Positions 18,431 through 27,591 are shown, numbered from the stretch's first letter. The stretch: DNA of 64,000 nt from Donghicola eburneus (GCF_900115865.1 NZ_FOXY01000002.1:310001-374000); one strand, 5' to 3'. Numbers and translations are program-made. The notes: generated by a model not told the origin, from the sequence alone.

Positions 18431-18470
18431 AGAACGCAAACGGGCACCGCAAGTTCCCCTGCGGTGCCCG
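18431..18470 (-). terminator. Terminator of tgt
   Basis: A perfect 10-bp CGGGCACCGC/GCGGTGCCCG stem with a 10-nt loop, followed on the minus strand by TTTGCGTTCTT. Confidence 0.8.
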
Positions 18471-18501
18471 TCCCTGAAAACCAAATGTGCAGACGCGCAC
18501 A

Positions 18502-19632
18502 TCACAACGGCTCGATATCTCCTTCGGCCCGTTTGGCGTGGAAATCGGCCTCCCACTCGGCAAAAGTGCCCGCCGCAATCGCATCGCACATCCCCTGCAT
18601 CAGGTCCTGATAGTAGTGCAGGTTATGCCAAGTCAGCAGCATGGACTGGATGATCTCTTTGGCGCGGAAGGTGTGGTGCAGGTAGGCGCGGCTATAGTTG
18701 CGGCACGCAGGGCATGTGCAGTCTTCGTCCAGCGGACGCGGGTCGTCCTGATGGCGGGCGTTTTTGATGTTCAGCACACCGCGGCGGGTAAAGACCTGCC
18801 CCGTCCGCCCCGACCGTGACGGCAGAACACAGTCCATCATGTCGATGCCGCGCTTCACAGCCCCAACAATGTCGTCAGGCTTGCCCACGCCCATCAGGTA
18901 GCGCGGTTTATCGACGGGCAGCATGTCGGGTGCGTAATCCAGCACGTCAAACATCATTTCTTGCCCCTCGCCTACAGCCAGACCGCCGACCGCGTAGCCG
19001 TCAAAGCCGATCTTCTGCAGCGCCTCGGCGCTTTCTTCGCGCTGATCGCGGAAGGTACTGCCCTGCTGGATGCCAAACAATGCATGACCCGGACGATCCC
19101 CGAACGCATCGCGCGACCGCTGCGCCCACCGCATGGACAGGCGCATGGACTCCAACGCTTGTTCTTCGGTCGCAGGGAACGGAGTGCACTCGTCGAAACA
19201 CATAACAATGTCAGACCCCAGCAGCCGTTGGATTTCCATGCTGCGCTCGGGCGTGATCTCGTGCTTGGAGCCGTCCACGTGGCTTTTGAAGGTCACGCCC
19301 TTTTCCGTTAGCTTCCGCAGTCCCGCCAGCGACATGACCTGAAACCCGCCCGAGTCGGTCAGAATCGGACGCTCCCAATTCATGAACTTGTGCAAACCGC
19401 CCAAGCGGTCGATCCGTTCAGCCGTCGGGCGCAGCATCAGGTGATAGGTGTTTCCCAGCAGAATGTCGGCACCGGTTTCGCGTACGCTCTCGGGCAGCAT
19501 CGCCTTGACCGTCGCAGCGGTCCCCACGGGCATGAAGGCCGGCGTCCGGATGTCCCCGCGCGGCGTTGAAATCACGCCTGTGCGAGCTTTTCCGTCTGTC
19601 GCCTTGAGTTCAAAGCCAAAACCTGTTGCCAT
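18502..19632 (-). CDS. tgt: Queuine tRNA-ribosyltransferase
   Basis: A 376-residue TIM-barrel enzyme that exchanges guanine-34 for preQ1 in tRNAs with GUN anticodons, which include the tRNA-Asp(GTC) in this window. Visible marks are [10 protein letters not shown], the nucleophile region [10 protein letters not shown] with preceding MDCVLP, and the zinc site [16 protein letters not shown]. The ATG at 19632 is preferred to GTG at 19638 because GAGAG lies seven bases upstream. It is divergent from the RimK fusion. Confidence 0.96.
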   Translation of the reverse strand: MATGFGFELKATDGKARTGVISTPRGDIRTPAFMPVGTAATVKAMLPESVRETGADILLGNTYHLMLRPTAERIDRLGGLHKFMNWERPILTDSGGFQVMSLAGLRKLTEKGVTFKSHVDGSKHEITPERSMEIQRLLGSDIVMCFDECTPFPATEEQALESMRLSMRWAQRSRDAFGDRPGHALFGIQQGSTFRDQREESAEALQKIGFDGYAVGGLAVGEGQEMMFDVLDYAPDMLPVDKPRYLMGVGKPDDIVGAVKRGIDMMDCVLPSRSGRTGQVFTRRGVLNIKNARHQDDPRPLDEDCTCPACRNYSRAYLHHTFRAKEIIQSMLLTWHNLHYYQDLMQGMCDAIAAGTFAEWEADFHAKRAEGDIEPL

Positions 19633-19714
19633 GGTCACACTCTCGTTCTATCGCGCGATTAGTATTACGCGCTGAAACCCCATTAACGGTTCGCGTATCA
19701 GGAGCCTTGCCAAA

Positions 19715-21145
19715 ATGACTGACCAGACAGACACCCTTTCCGGTGCACCGGAGCCTTTGACCCTCGGATGGGAGGAGTGGCTCAGTCTGCCTGATCTGGG
19801 GCTACCCGCCATGCGCGCCAAAGTGGATACAGGGGCGAAAACCAGCGCTTTGCATGCCTTTGACATTGAATCCTTTGGCAGCGCAACCCGTCCGCGCGTG
19901 CGTTTCACTGTGCATCCGATCCCCGGGCGCGAAGATCTGATCATTCCATGCTCGGCCGAAATCGTGGACCGCCGCGAAGTTACCTCGTCCAACGGCGAGA
20001 CCGAGATGCGTTATGTGATCGAGTCTGCCCTGTCGATCGGTGGCCAGTCTTGGCCCATCGAACTCACGCTGACCGACCGTCGCACCATGAACACTCGGAT
20101 GCTTCTAGGCCGTCAGGCACTGATCGAACACGTGACCGTCAGCCCGAACGACCGCTTCTGCCAGCCCAAGCTCAGCTATGATGTCTATCACAGCACCAAG
20201 ATCGCGCAGGCCGCGCCCCGCCGTGCTCTGCGCGTCGCTGTTCTAAGCCGCGAAGACAACTATTCTACCCGCCGCTTGGTCGAAGAGGGCGAATCTCGCG
20301 GCCACTCGGTCGAGGTGATCGACACCGCCCGCTGCTACATGGCGATCAATGCGCTCGCCCCCGAAGTGCACTATGACGGCAAGCGCCTGCCCCGTTACGA
20401 CGCCGTGATCCCGCGTATCGGCGCATCAATCACCAGCTACGGCACGGCGATCACCCGGCAGTTCGAAACCATCGGCACCTACTGCGTGAACGGCTCCCAA
20501 GGGATCACCGCCAGCCGTGACAAGCTTTATGCCCACCAGTTGATGGCCAAGCATAAGATCGGCATGCCGGTCACTGCCTTTGCCAGCTCGCCCAAGGACA
20601 CGGGCAACTTGATGGGTCTGGTCGGCGCCGCGCCCCTGATCGTCAAACTGCTCGAATCGACCCAAGGCAAAGGCGTCGTTCTGGCGGAAACCAAGAAAGC
20701 CGCAGAGTCGGTCATCGACGCCTTCCGCGGCCTGAAGGCCAACTTCCTCGTACAACAGTTTGTGAAAGAGGCCGCTGGCGAAGATATCCGCTGCCTCGTG
20801 ATCGACGGCAAAGTCGTGGCATCAATGAAACGCACAGGCGCGGATGGCGACTTCCGTTCCAACTTGCACCGCGGCGGCAGCGCCAAAGCGGTGCGCATCA
20901 CCAAAGAAGAGCGCGAAACCGCAATCCGCGCCACGCGTGCATTCGGTCTTGGCCTTGCAGGCGTTGACCTGCTGCGATCCTCCGATGGCCCCAAAGTGCT
21001 CGAGGTGAACAGTTCGCCCGGTTTCGAAGGTATCGAGAAAGCCAGCGGCAAAGATATCGCAGGGCTACTTTTTGATGCGATCGAGATGAAGGTTCGCCCT
21101 AATCCCGTGCGCCGCCGCAAGACAGACAGCGCCACAGAGGCCTAG
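19715..21145 (+). CDS. Retropepsin-like (RimB-type) domain fused to RimK-like ATP-grasp ligase
   Basis: 476 residues with two parts. Residues 15-155 match the PF05618-type protease domain: the aspartic-protease-like [11 protein letters not shown] at 38-48, then VRFTVHPI and [12 protein letters not shown]. Residues 170-460 form a RimK-type ATP-grasp ligase: [40 protein letters not shown] and the metal-binding [11 protein letters not shown]. RimK adds glutamates to the C-terminus of ribosomal protein S6; separate RimB proteases trim them in Pseudomonas. Target and activity here are inferred. CAGGAG lies about 10 bases before the ATG. It is divergent from tgt. Confidence 0.86.
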   Translation: MTDQTDTLSGAPEPLTLGWEEWLSLPDLGLPAMRAKVDTGAKTSALHAFDIESFGSATRPRVRFTVHPIPGREDLIIPCSAEIVDRREVTSSNGETEMRYVIESALSIGGQSWPIELTLTDRRTMNTRMLLGRQALIEHVTVSPNDRFCQPKLSYDVYHSTKIAQAAPRRALRVAVLSREDNYSTRRLVEEGESRGHSVEVIDTARCYMAINALAPEVHYDGKRLPRYDAVIPRIGASITSYGTAITRQFETIGTYCVNGSQGITASRDKLYAHQLMAKHKIGMPVTAFASSPKDTGNLMGLVGAAPLIVKLLESTQGKGVVLAETKKAAESVIDAFRGLKANFLVQQFVKEAAGEDIRCLVIDGKVVASMKRTGADGDFRSNLHRGGSAKAVRITKEERETAIRATRAFGLGLAGVDLLRSSDGPKVLEVNSSPGFEGIEKASGKDIAGLLFDAIEMKVRPNPVRRRKTDSATEA

Positions 21146-21208
21146 ACCTCTGGACCTACGCCCAAGCATTTCCTATATGAACACTCAGGAAATAGGACAG
21201 GACCAGCA

Positions 21209-21571
21209 ATGACTGAGGCAAACGAACACCTCGAAGGGGCACCTCTGATCAAGCCCTCGACCACCGACCACGAGCTTTACGACTCGGTCGTAGAGGCGTG
21301 CCGCACGGTCTTTGACCCGGAAATTCCGGTGAACATCTATGATCTGGGGCTGATCTACACTATCCTGATCTCGCCCGAGAACGAGGTTCGGATCACGATG
21401 ACCCTGACCGCGCCGGGTTGCCCGGTGGCTGGCGAAATGCCCGGCTGGATCGCGGACGCGGTCAGCCCCATCCCCGGCGTCAAGGATGTGGACATCGAAA
21501 TGGTGTTCGACCCGCCCTGGGGCATGGACATGATGAGCGACGAAGCCCGGCTTGAACTGGGCTTCATGTAA
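21209..21571 (+). CDS. sufT: SufT / MIP18 family Fe-S assembly protein
   Basis: A 120-residue DUF59 protein. The conserved fold reads VFDPEIPVNIYDLGLIY, the cysteine motif is LTAPGCPVAGEMPGW, and the end has VFDPPWGMDMMSDEARLELG. These proteins help mature Fe-S proteins; SufT is usually inside suf operons, but here it follows the RimK fusion and precedes an A-type carrier by 35 bp. AATAGGACAGG lies upstream. Confidence 0.9.
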   Translation: MTEANEHLEGAPLIKPSTTDHELYDSVVEACRTVFDPEIPVNIYDLGLIYTILISPENEVRITMTLTAPGCPVAGEMPGWIADAVSPIPGVKDVDIEMVFDPPWGMDMMSDEARLELGFM

Positions 21572-21606
21572 TCCTGTCAGCGCGACAGCGTAGAAAGGAC
21601 AGCAAG

Positions 21607-21984
21607 ATGTTCAGCATTCCCGGCAAACAGGCCGTTTCAATCTCTTCGGCGGCTGCCGTGCAAATCCGCAAGCTCATGGAGCGTGACGGGTCCGAAGGCC
21701 TGCGTATCGGCGTCAAAAAAGGCGGCTGCGCAGGCATGGAATATACCATGGAATATGTCGATGCCGTGGACCCCAATGACGAGGTCGTCGAACAAGACGG
21801 CGCACGCGTCATGATTGCGCCCATGGCTCAGATGTTCCTGTTCGGCACCCAGATCGACTATGAAACCTCGCTTCTGGAATCGGGCTTCAAATTCAAGAAC
21901 CCGAACGTCGTCGACGCCTGCGGCTGCGGCGAATCCATCAAGTTCAAGGACCTGGACGAGCTGAAGGCCGAACAAGGCAACTGA
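21607..21984 (+). CDS. A-type Fe-S carrier (HesB/IscA family)
   Basis: A 125-residue Fe-S scaffold or carrier. The three cluster cysteines are in KKGGCAGMEY and the C-terminal ACGCGESIKF. It lies 35 bp after sufT with AAAGGACAGC upstream, so both are probably expressed together to supply clusters to targets. SufA and IscA cannot be told apart from this sequence alone. Confidence 0.93.
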   Translation: MFSIPGKQAVSISSAAAVQIRKLMERDGSEGLRIGVKKGGCAGMEYTMEYVDAVDPNDEVVEQDGARVMIAPMAQMFLFGTQIDYETSLLESGFKFKNPNVVDACGCGESIKFKDLDELKAEQGN

Positions 21985-22056
21985 GGCACCCTGCCCGCTT
22001 GACCATTGCCCCCCTCTCGTAAAAGGTGCGTCAAAAGCAACTTTGGGGGGCATCAA

Positions 22057-22806
22057 ATGCGTCAAAAACTCGCCGCGGGTAACTGGAAAATGAATGGCAC
22101 GGCGGACGCCCTGTCAGAACTGAATGAACTGACTCAGGGCTACCCCGAAGCCTCGGTCGACATCCTGATCTGCCCCCCAGCAACCCTGATTGACCGCGCC
22201 AGCGAAGCCGCCGCAGGCAGTGCAGTCGCAATTGGCGGCCAAGACTGCCACGCCAACGTCACCGGCGCGCACACCGGCGACATCTCGGCAGAAATGCTGC
22301 GGGACGCAGGTGCAAACTACGTGATCATCGGCCACTCCGAGCGCCGCGATGACCACGGTGAAACCTCTGAACTGATTGCAGCCAAAGCCACCGCGGCCTA
22401 TAATGCTGGCCTGATCGCCGTTGTCTGCTGCGGCGAACACCTAAGCACCCGCGAAGACGGCAAAACACTCGAACACATCGGCACCCAGATCGCCGAGAGC
22501 CTGCCTGACACGGCCAACGCCGACACAACCGTTATCGCCTACGAACCTGTCTGGGCCATCGGCACCGGCTTGACCCCCACCCTCGAGCAAATCGCCGAAG
22601 TCCACGATTTCATCCGCGCCGAACTGGTCAAACGTTTCGGCGAGAAAATCGGCAACGGCATCCGCCTGCTCTACGGCGGCTCGGTCAAGCCCGCGAACGC
22701 CGCCGAAATCTTTGCAACCTCGAACGTCGACGGCGCACTGGTTGGGGGCGCAAGCCTGAAGGCAGCGGATTTCTCTGCCATCATCGACGCGCTCGTGGCG
22801 GCCTGA
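22057..22806 (+). CDS. tpiA: Triosephosphate isomerase
   Basis: A 249-residue TIM barrel of normal length. Substrate and catalytic residues are in AAGNWKMNGT, IIGHSERR, AYEPVWAIGTG (catalytic glutamate and flexible loop) and YGGSVKPAN. It interconverts dihydroxyacetone phosphate and glyceraldehyde 3-phosphate. The ATG at 22057 begins the conserved MRQKLAAGNW. The gene is followed by a hairpin that also contains an inverted pair of a dispersed repeat. Confidence 0.97.
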   Translation: MRQKLAAGNWKMNGTADALSELNELTQGYPEASVDILICPPATLIDRASEAAAGSAVAIGGQDCHANVTGAHTGDISAEMLRDAGANYVIIGHSERRDDHGETSELIAAKATAAYNAGLIAVVCCGEHLSTREDGKTLEHIGTQIAESLPDTANADTTVIAYEPVWAIGTGLTPTLEQIAEVHDFIRAELVKRFGEKIGNGIRLLYGGSVKPANAAEIFATSNVDGALVGGASLKAADFSAIIDALVAA

Positions 22807-22809
22807 CCG

Positions 22810-22836
22810 CAGTGAGTATTTAACCAAAGCAGAAAG
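22810..22836 (-). repeat. Dispersed gene-end repeat, copy 1 (inverted partner of copy 2)
   Basis: On the minus strand it reads CTTTCTGCTTTG, then GTT, then AAATACTCACTG. It faces copy 2 head to head. Confidence 0.6.
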
Positions 22837-22856
22837 CCCTTTTCTCTTTCTGCTTT
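22826..22856 (+). terminator. Hairpin after tpiA
   Basis: An 11-bp AAAGCAGAAAG/CTTTCTGCTTT stem with a 9-nt loop. The stem is formed by the inner halves of the two inverted repeat copies. There is no long T-run, so termination is uncertain. Confidence 0.5.
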
Positions 22857-22872
22857 GCACAAATACTCAAAA
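22846..22872 (+). repeat. Dispersed gene-end repeat, copy 2
   Basis: CTTTCTGCTTTG, then CAC, then AAATACTCAAAA. The same core occurs at 62394 on the plus strand and, diverged, at 37347 on the minus strand. Confidence 0.6.
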
Positions 22873-22883
22873 TCCTGACATCA

Positions 22884-22919
22884 AAGAAAAGGCGCCGTTC
22901 CAGCAGGAGCGGCGCCTTT
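22884..22919 (-). terminator. Terminator of the dctPQM operon
   Basis: A 10-bp AAAGGCGCCG/CGGCGCCTTT stem with a 12-nt loop, followed on the minus strand by TTCTTTG. Confidence 0.75.
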
Positions 22920-22963
22920 GAAGTTTGAGGGGAGGTAGGGCGCGGGAGCGGCGCCCATTTTTA

Positions 22964-24340
22964 TTATTTGGTTATGATTTCCGGACCCATGAAGGTCGTC
23001 GGCAGGTAGGTCGACAGCCACGGGATGTAGGTGACCATGATCAGGAACACGAACAGGACGGCCAAGAAGGGCAGCGCTGCGCGGACGACCGACATCATCG
23101 GCATACCCGCCACACCCGAGGTCACGAAGAGGTTCAGACCAACTGGCGGGGTGATCATGCCGATCTCCATGTTCACGACCATGATGATGCCCAAATGGAT
23201 CGGGTCGATACCCAGTTCGATCGCGATGGGGAAAACCAATGGTGCGACGATAACCAACAGACCCGAGGGTTCCATGAACTGGCCACCGATCAGCAGGATG
23301 ATGTTCACGATCACAAGGAACATGACGGGGCCGAAACCTGCATCTAGCATTGCCGAAGCGATCTGCTGGGGGATCTGCTCGTCGGTCAGCACGTGCTTCA
23401 GGATCAGCGCGTTGGCGATGATGAACATCAGGGTGACGGTCAGCTTGCCCGCTTCGAACAGGGTGTCTTTGGTGTCCTTGTGGAAGAACGCGGTGACCAG
23501 AGCCTTGGGCTTTTCGATCAAGGACAGGTTACGCTCTCCGTCCGGCGTGGCCAGCGGGCCCATATCGCGGTAGACAAAAGTTGCGATCAGGAAAGAGTAG
23601 ACAGCAGCGACAGCAGCAGCTTCGGTCGGGGTGAAAATACCGCCATAGATACCGCCAAGGATGATGACGATCAGGAACAGACCCCAGCCTGCTTCGCGGC
23701 CCGCTTCCATCGCTTCGCCCCAGCCCTTCCACTCGCCTTTGGGCAAGTTGCGCACTTTGGCGATGATGTAGATGGTGGTCATCAGCATGGTGCCTGCAAG
23801 CAAACCCGGGATGACGCCAGCCAGGAACATACGGCCCACGGACACGTCAGTCGCCGAAGCGTAGACAACCATAACGATGGACGGCGGGATCAGGATGCCC
23901 AGAGTACCCGCGTTGGCAATAACGCCTGCGGCGAAGTCTTTGGTGTACCCGACCTGACGCATGCCTGCGATCACGATGGAGCCAATCGCCACAACGGTCG
24001 CAGGGGACGAACCGGACAGCGCTGCGAAAAGCATACATGCAAAAACGCCTGCAATCGCCAGACCGCCGGGGAAGTGCCCGACCAGCGCAATCGAGAAGCG
24101 GATGATCCGCCGCGCCACACCGCCAGTCGACATGAACGACGACGCAAGGATGAAGAACGGGATCGCCAGCAGGGTGTAGTGACCTGCCATCGCTTGGAAA
24201 AAGCTCTGCGCGATTGACGACAGCGAGGTTTCCGACAGGACCAGAAGGAACAGGACGGACGAGAAGCCAAGGCTGACAGCGATCGGCACACCGATCAGCA
24301 TCAGGCCAACGACCATGGCAAAGAGAATTGCGACTTCCAT
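22964..24340 (-). CDS. dctM: TRAP transporter large permease, DctM type
   Basis: A 458-residue, roughly 12-helix inner-membrane protein that forms the transport channel of the TRAP system. Family segments include ALSGSSPATVVAIGS and LGILIPPSIVMVVYA. The later EMGMITPPVGLN-like region reads MEIGMITPPVGLNLFV. It is the last gene of dctPQM, 4 bp after dctQ. The larger-than-usual middle loop (about residues 260-300) is charged. The substrate is probably a C4-dicarboxylate because of the DctBD system next door, but the sequence does not prove it. Confidence 0.95.
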   Translation of the reverse strand: MEVAILFAMVVGLMLIGVPIAVSLGFSSVLFLLVLSETSLSSIAQSFFQAMAGHYTLLAIPFFILASSFMSTGGVARRIIRFSIALVGHFPGGLAIAGVFACMLFAALSGSSPATVVAIGSIVIAGMRQVGYTKDFAAGVIANAGTLGILIPPSIVMVVYASATDVSVGRMFLAGVIPGLLAGTMLMTTIYIIAKVRNLPKGEWKGWGEAMEAGREAGWGLFLIVIILGGIYGGIFTPTEAAAVAAVYSFLIATFVYRDMGPLATPDGERNLSLIEKPKALVTAFFHKDTKDTLFEAGKLTVTLMFIIANALILKHVLTDEQIPQQIASAMLDAGFGPVMFLVIVNIILLIGGQFMEPSGLLVIVAPLVFPIAIELGIDPIHLGIIMVVNMEIGMITPPVGLNLFVTSGVAGMPMMSVVRAALPFLAVLFVFLIMVTYIPWLSTYLPTTFMGPEIITK

Positions 24341-24344
24341 CGAA

Positions 24345-25034
24345 TTATTCCTCGTAGTTCATGTGGCGCACGTCATCGACGGCGTCTTCGGCTTCGTGGC
24401 TCACGATCAGGCTGTCGGTGTCACCGCGCATCACAGCGATGAAGGCTTCGATAAAGCGGAACAGCAGCAGAGCCATGCCGATGGGCAGAATGGCGTAGGG
24501 GATGAAGCGCGGCAGCTTTTCATAAGTCTCGCCTTCGTTCATCAGAGGCTCGATCCAGCGCAGGAATTCGGGCATCGGAACCTCGAGTACTTCGTACCAC
24601 GCGCGGTAAGAGGTGCGTTTCATCTCTTCGAAACCAGTGGGGAACCAGCGTCCGTCGGTCTGGGGAAGGTTGGCAAAGTTTGCCCAGTAGTCCCAAGCGC
24701 CCTTGGTCAGCAGGAACGCGTAACCGACACAGATTGCGGCGGCGATGATTGCCAGAACACGGCGCACATTGGCGGAAAACAGATTGGTCAGCGCGTCGAC
24801 ACCCAAGTGGGCGGTCACTTTGACCGAGTAGCTGATGCCGAACAGGACCAGCCAGGCAAATAGGAAAGTCGTGGCCTCTAGGCCCCAAGTAAGGCTGTCG
24901 TTAAAGCCATAACGCAGCACAACGTTGATAAAGGTGACGAGGGTCATCAGGCCCAGAAGAATAGCGATAATCGTTTCTTCTAGAGAGTTGATGAACCGCC
25001 CCACCGCCGATTTCGGCTCGTATTTGGTGGACAT
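24345..25034 (-). CDS. dctQ: TRAP transporter small permease, DctQ type
   Basis: A 229-residue four-helix membrane protein. Helices are visible at about residues 16-38, 50-70, 90-112 and 172-195. TSLTWGLEATTF- and VKVTAHLGVDAL-type segments match the DctQ family. A long loop between helices three and four, rich in Trp and Tyr, is typical of the dicarboxylate-type subgroup. GGAGCGTCCC precedes the ATG. It stabilises DctM in the membrane. Confidence 0.92.
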   Translation of the reverse strand: MSTKYEPKSAVGRFINSLEETIIAILLGLMTLVTFINVVLRYGFNDSLTWGLEATTFLFAWLVLFGISYSVKVTAHLGVDALTNLFSANVRRVLAIIAAAICVGYAFLLTKGAWDYWANFANLPQTDGRWFPTGFEEMKRTSYRAWYEVLEVPMPEFLRWIEPLMNEGETYEKLPRFIPYAILPIGMALLLFRFIEAFIAVMRGDTDSLIVSHEAEDAVDDVRHMNYEE

Positions 25035-25121
25035 GGGACGCTCCTGAGGACAGGTGAGAGGTTAAGAGAACCCCGGCCCCCATGAAGAAGGCCGGGGCAA
25101 ATTCACGCAAGTCGTGAAAGA

Positions 25122-26126
25122 TTAGTGCTTGTCGTTGATCGCCTGAGCCGCGTCGATGTTCTCTTGGCCAACATCTTCACGGAACTGGTCCCAAACGGGC
25201 AGCATTGCGTCGACCCAAGCCTGACGGGCTTCGGGGCTCAGTTCACGGATCACACCGCCAGCATCCAGAACAGCCTGACGCGCATCTGCGTCAACTTCTG
25301 CGATCGCTGCGTTACGGGTCGAGGTCACTTCGTCGACAATGGTCGACAGCTGCTCGCGCACGTCGTCATCCAGGCTGTCCCAGAAATCAACCGAGGTCAC
25401 CAGCATGTAGTCCAGCAGACCGTGGTTGGTTTCGGTCACGCCGTCCTGAACTTCAAAGAACTTCTGGCCGTAGATGTTCGACCAGGTGTTTTCCTGACCA
25501 TCAACAACGCCGGTTTGCAGCGCGCCATACACTTCGGAGAAGGCCATGGGCTGGGGCGACACGCCGATCGCTTCCATCTGTGCCTTGATCACTTCCGACG
25601 GCTGAACGCGGAACTTCAGGCCAGCTGCATCGGTGGGCAGTTCCAGCGGCTTGTTGGCCGACATCTGCTTCAGACCGTTGTGCCAGAAGCCCAGGCCCAG
25701 CAGGCCGCGGCGGACCATCGACTCTTTCATCGCCTGACCGGTTTCCGAGTTCTGGAACTCGTCAACGGCTGCCATGTTTTTGAACATGAAGGGCAGGTCA
25801 AAGATGCGGAACTGCTTGGTGAACTGCTCGAACTTCGACAGCGAAGGCGCAGCCATCTGGACGTCGCCCTGCAGCATCGCTTCCAGAACCTGGTCGTCGT
25901 TGTAGAGGGTCGAGTTGGGGTACACTTCCATGCACGCCTTGCCGTTCATCTCTTCGTTCACGCGTTCCTGCAGAAGCGAAGCCGCCAGACCCTTGGGGTG
26001 CTTGTCGGTGTTGGTGACGTGGCTCAGTTTGATGACGACTTCGCCATCATCACAAGCAGCCATTGCGCCTGCGGCTCCGGTCACGGTCAGTGCGACTGCG
26101 GTCGCTGCGGTTGCCAAAAATTTCAT
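25122..26126 (-). CDS. dctP: TRAP transporter solute-binding protein, DctP type
   Basis: A 334-residue periplasmic binding protein with a signal peptide of about 23 residues. Family features are IKLSHVTNTDKHPKGLAA near the start, GLKFRVQPSEVIKAQMEAIG with the arginine that pairs with the substrate carboxylate, and GVVDGQENTWSNIY. It captures the substrate and hands it to DctQM. It is first in its operon. Two dyads that resemble DctD sites lie 189-238 bp upstream. Confidence 0.95.
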   Translation of the reverse strand: MKFLATAATAVALTVTGAAGAMAACDDGEVVIKLSHVTNTDKHPKGLAASLLQERVNEEMNGKACMEVYPNSTLYNDDQVLEAMLQGDVQMAAPSLSKFEQFTKQFRIFDLPFMFKNMAAVDEFQNSETGQAMKESMVRRGLLGLGFWHNGLKQMSANKPLELPTDAAGLKFRVQPSEVIKAQMEAIGVSPQPMAFSEVYGALQTGVVDGQENTWSNIYGQKFFEVQDGVTETNHGLLDYMLVTSVDFWDSLDDDVREQLSTIVDEVTSTRNAAIAEVDADARQAVLDAGGVIRELSPEARQAWVDAMLPVWDQFREDVGQENIDAAQAINDKH

Positions 26127-26314
26127 GGGTCTCCTCCACCTTTGAAATTAAAGTTCGCGATCCCTTTGGTGGGACCTTGGGGCAGAGATAACCGTAGCGG
26201 GCCCAAGAGCCTCAAGCGGAGAATTACATTTTCGTGAAATTCCCGTTTTTATGCATCTTTACAGAATGTTAAGCATTGCATGGAACGCAACCCCGCTATG
26301 CGGCATCGCAGCAG

Positions 26315-26332
26315 AGTGCGAAAAACCGCACA
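26315..26332. promoter_or_regulatory. Proximal DctD-like operator upstream of dctP
   Basis: On the minus strand TGTGCGGTTTTTCGCACT, a dyad TGTGCG-N6-CGCACt. Its centre is 32 bp, about three helical turns, from that of the second dyad, so both face the same side of DNA. Confidence 0.6.
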
Positions 26333-26346
26333 CGCAAATATCCGCC

Positions 26347-26364
26347 TGTGCGGATTTCCGCACA
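26347..26364. promoter_or_regulatory. Distal DctD-like operator upstream of dctP
   Basis: On the minus strand TGTGCGGAAATCCGCACA, with perfect 8-bp arms. It directly abuts the dctD stop codon. It resembles the tandem activator sites described for rhizobial DctD at dctA. Confidence 0.65.
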
Positions 26365-27591
26365 TCACTCGGATCGGAAGTCTTCGGGTCGAATCCCGTG
26401 ACGTGTCAGCTTGTCGTAAAAGGTTTTACGCGGCAACTTGAGCGCTTTGGCTGCAGCCGTCGCTTGACCTGCATGTTTGCGCAGGGCTTCGATCAGGAGG
26501 GACCGCTCCACTTGAGCCATCTGTTCGGCAAGCCCAAGGGTCTGGTCCTCGGACACATCCCCTAGTCCCAAGGCAAAGCGCATCGCGGCATTCATCAGCG
26601 CCCGTGCATTACCCGGCCAATCCTGCGCCATCAGACGCGCGATTGTGTCGGGCGTAATCTCGGGGGCAGTCACGCCCGCCTGCTCGGCCGCCTGCGCGAC
26701 GTATTGGCGAAAGATGATCGGAATATCCTCGGGACGCTCGCGCAGGCCGGGGATGTACACCCGCACCCCTTCAAGCCTGTAATACAGATCGCTGCTAAAC
26801 TCGCCCTTGGACACCATCTCGTCCAGATCACGGGTACAGCCCGCCAGAATGCGCGGCGCGGGCGTTTCCAACCGCTGCGCCAAAGCGAACTGGGTTTCCT
26901 GCGGAAGCAAGCTGATCTCGTCCAGAAACAGGCTACCACCCTCGGCCTTGTCCAGCGCGCGCTCTAACTCTTCGACGCTGAGCGCGGCGGCAGAGCGCTT
27001 CTCGAACGGTTTGCGAGCATTCGGGGAGAGCAAGTGGATCACCTCGGCGCATTTCGGAACGCCCGTGCCAGGGGCCCCGGTGACCAAAACATCCGCCCCC
27101 GTTGCCGCCACCGCCCGCACGTGCGACCGTAGCGTGTCCACAGCCGCCGATTTGCCAAAGATCATACGGGCTGCGGGATCGCCCTGAACCAACTGCTCTT
27201 TCAGGCTGCGGTTCTCGATCACCAATTCGCGGCTCGCAAGCGCGCGCTCCAAAACCGCAAGCAGATCCTTGGCCGCGCATGGCTTTTCTAGGAAGTCGAA
27301 AGCCCCTGCCCCCATCGCCTTGACCGCCATTGGGATGTCGCCTTCGCCAGTCAACAGGATCACCGGCAGTTCCGCATCTTGCCCCCGCGCATAGTCCAGC
27401 AGATAGAACCCATCGCGCCCCGACATACGGATGTCTGACAGGATCACACCCTGAAAATCGCGGGTGATCATATCTTTGGCCGCGACAAAAGACCCACAGA
27501 GTGTCGGCTCAAAGCCCCCCAGATCCAGCGTCTGCCCCAGTGCCTCGCGCACGGCAGCGTCATCTTCGACGACCAGAACGGAACGGATCAT
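26365..27591 (-). CDS. dctD: DctD-like response regulator with degenerate AAA+ domain
   Basis: 408 residues: receiver domain with phospho-acceptor D53 (ILSDIRMSGRDGF), an AAA+ region, and a C-terminal Fis-type helix-turn-helix (AAKALKLPRKTFYDKLTRHG). The AAA+ part is altered. Walker A reads GAPGTGVPK (172-180), without the GKE of active members. The GAFTGA loop that contacts sigma-54 is missing, and the span to Walker B (GGSLFLDEI, 218-226) is shortened. The arginine-finger region SSDLYYRLEGVRVYIPGLRER is kept. It overlaps dctB by 4 bp. It probably controls dctPQM, but not by sigma-54 remodelling. Confidence 0.88.
   Translation of the reverse strand: MIRSVLVVEDDAAVREALGQTLDLGGFEPTLCGSFVAAKDMITRDFQGVILSDIRMSGRDGFYLLDYARGQDAELPVILLTGEGDIPMAVKAMGAGAFDFLEKPCAAKDLLAVLERALASRELVIENRSLKEQLVQGDPAARMIFGKSAAVDTLRSHVRAVAATGADVLVTGAPGTGVPKCAEVIHLLSPNARKPFEKRSAAALSVEELERALDKAEGGSLFLDEISLLPQETQFALAQRLETPAPRILAGCTRDLDEMVSKGEFSSDLYYRLEGVRVYIPGLRERPEDIPIIFRQYVAQAAEQAGVTAPEITPDTIARLMAQDWPGNARALMNAAMRFALGLGDVSEDQTLGLAEQMAQVERSLLIEALRKHAGQATAAAKALKLPRKTFYDKLTRHGIRPEDFRSE

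Noticed and set aside
26127-26364. Sigma-54 promoter for dctP
   Set aside because: Searched the minus strand for GG-N10-GC between the dyads and dctP and found none by eye.
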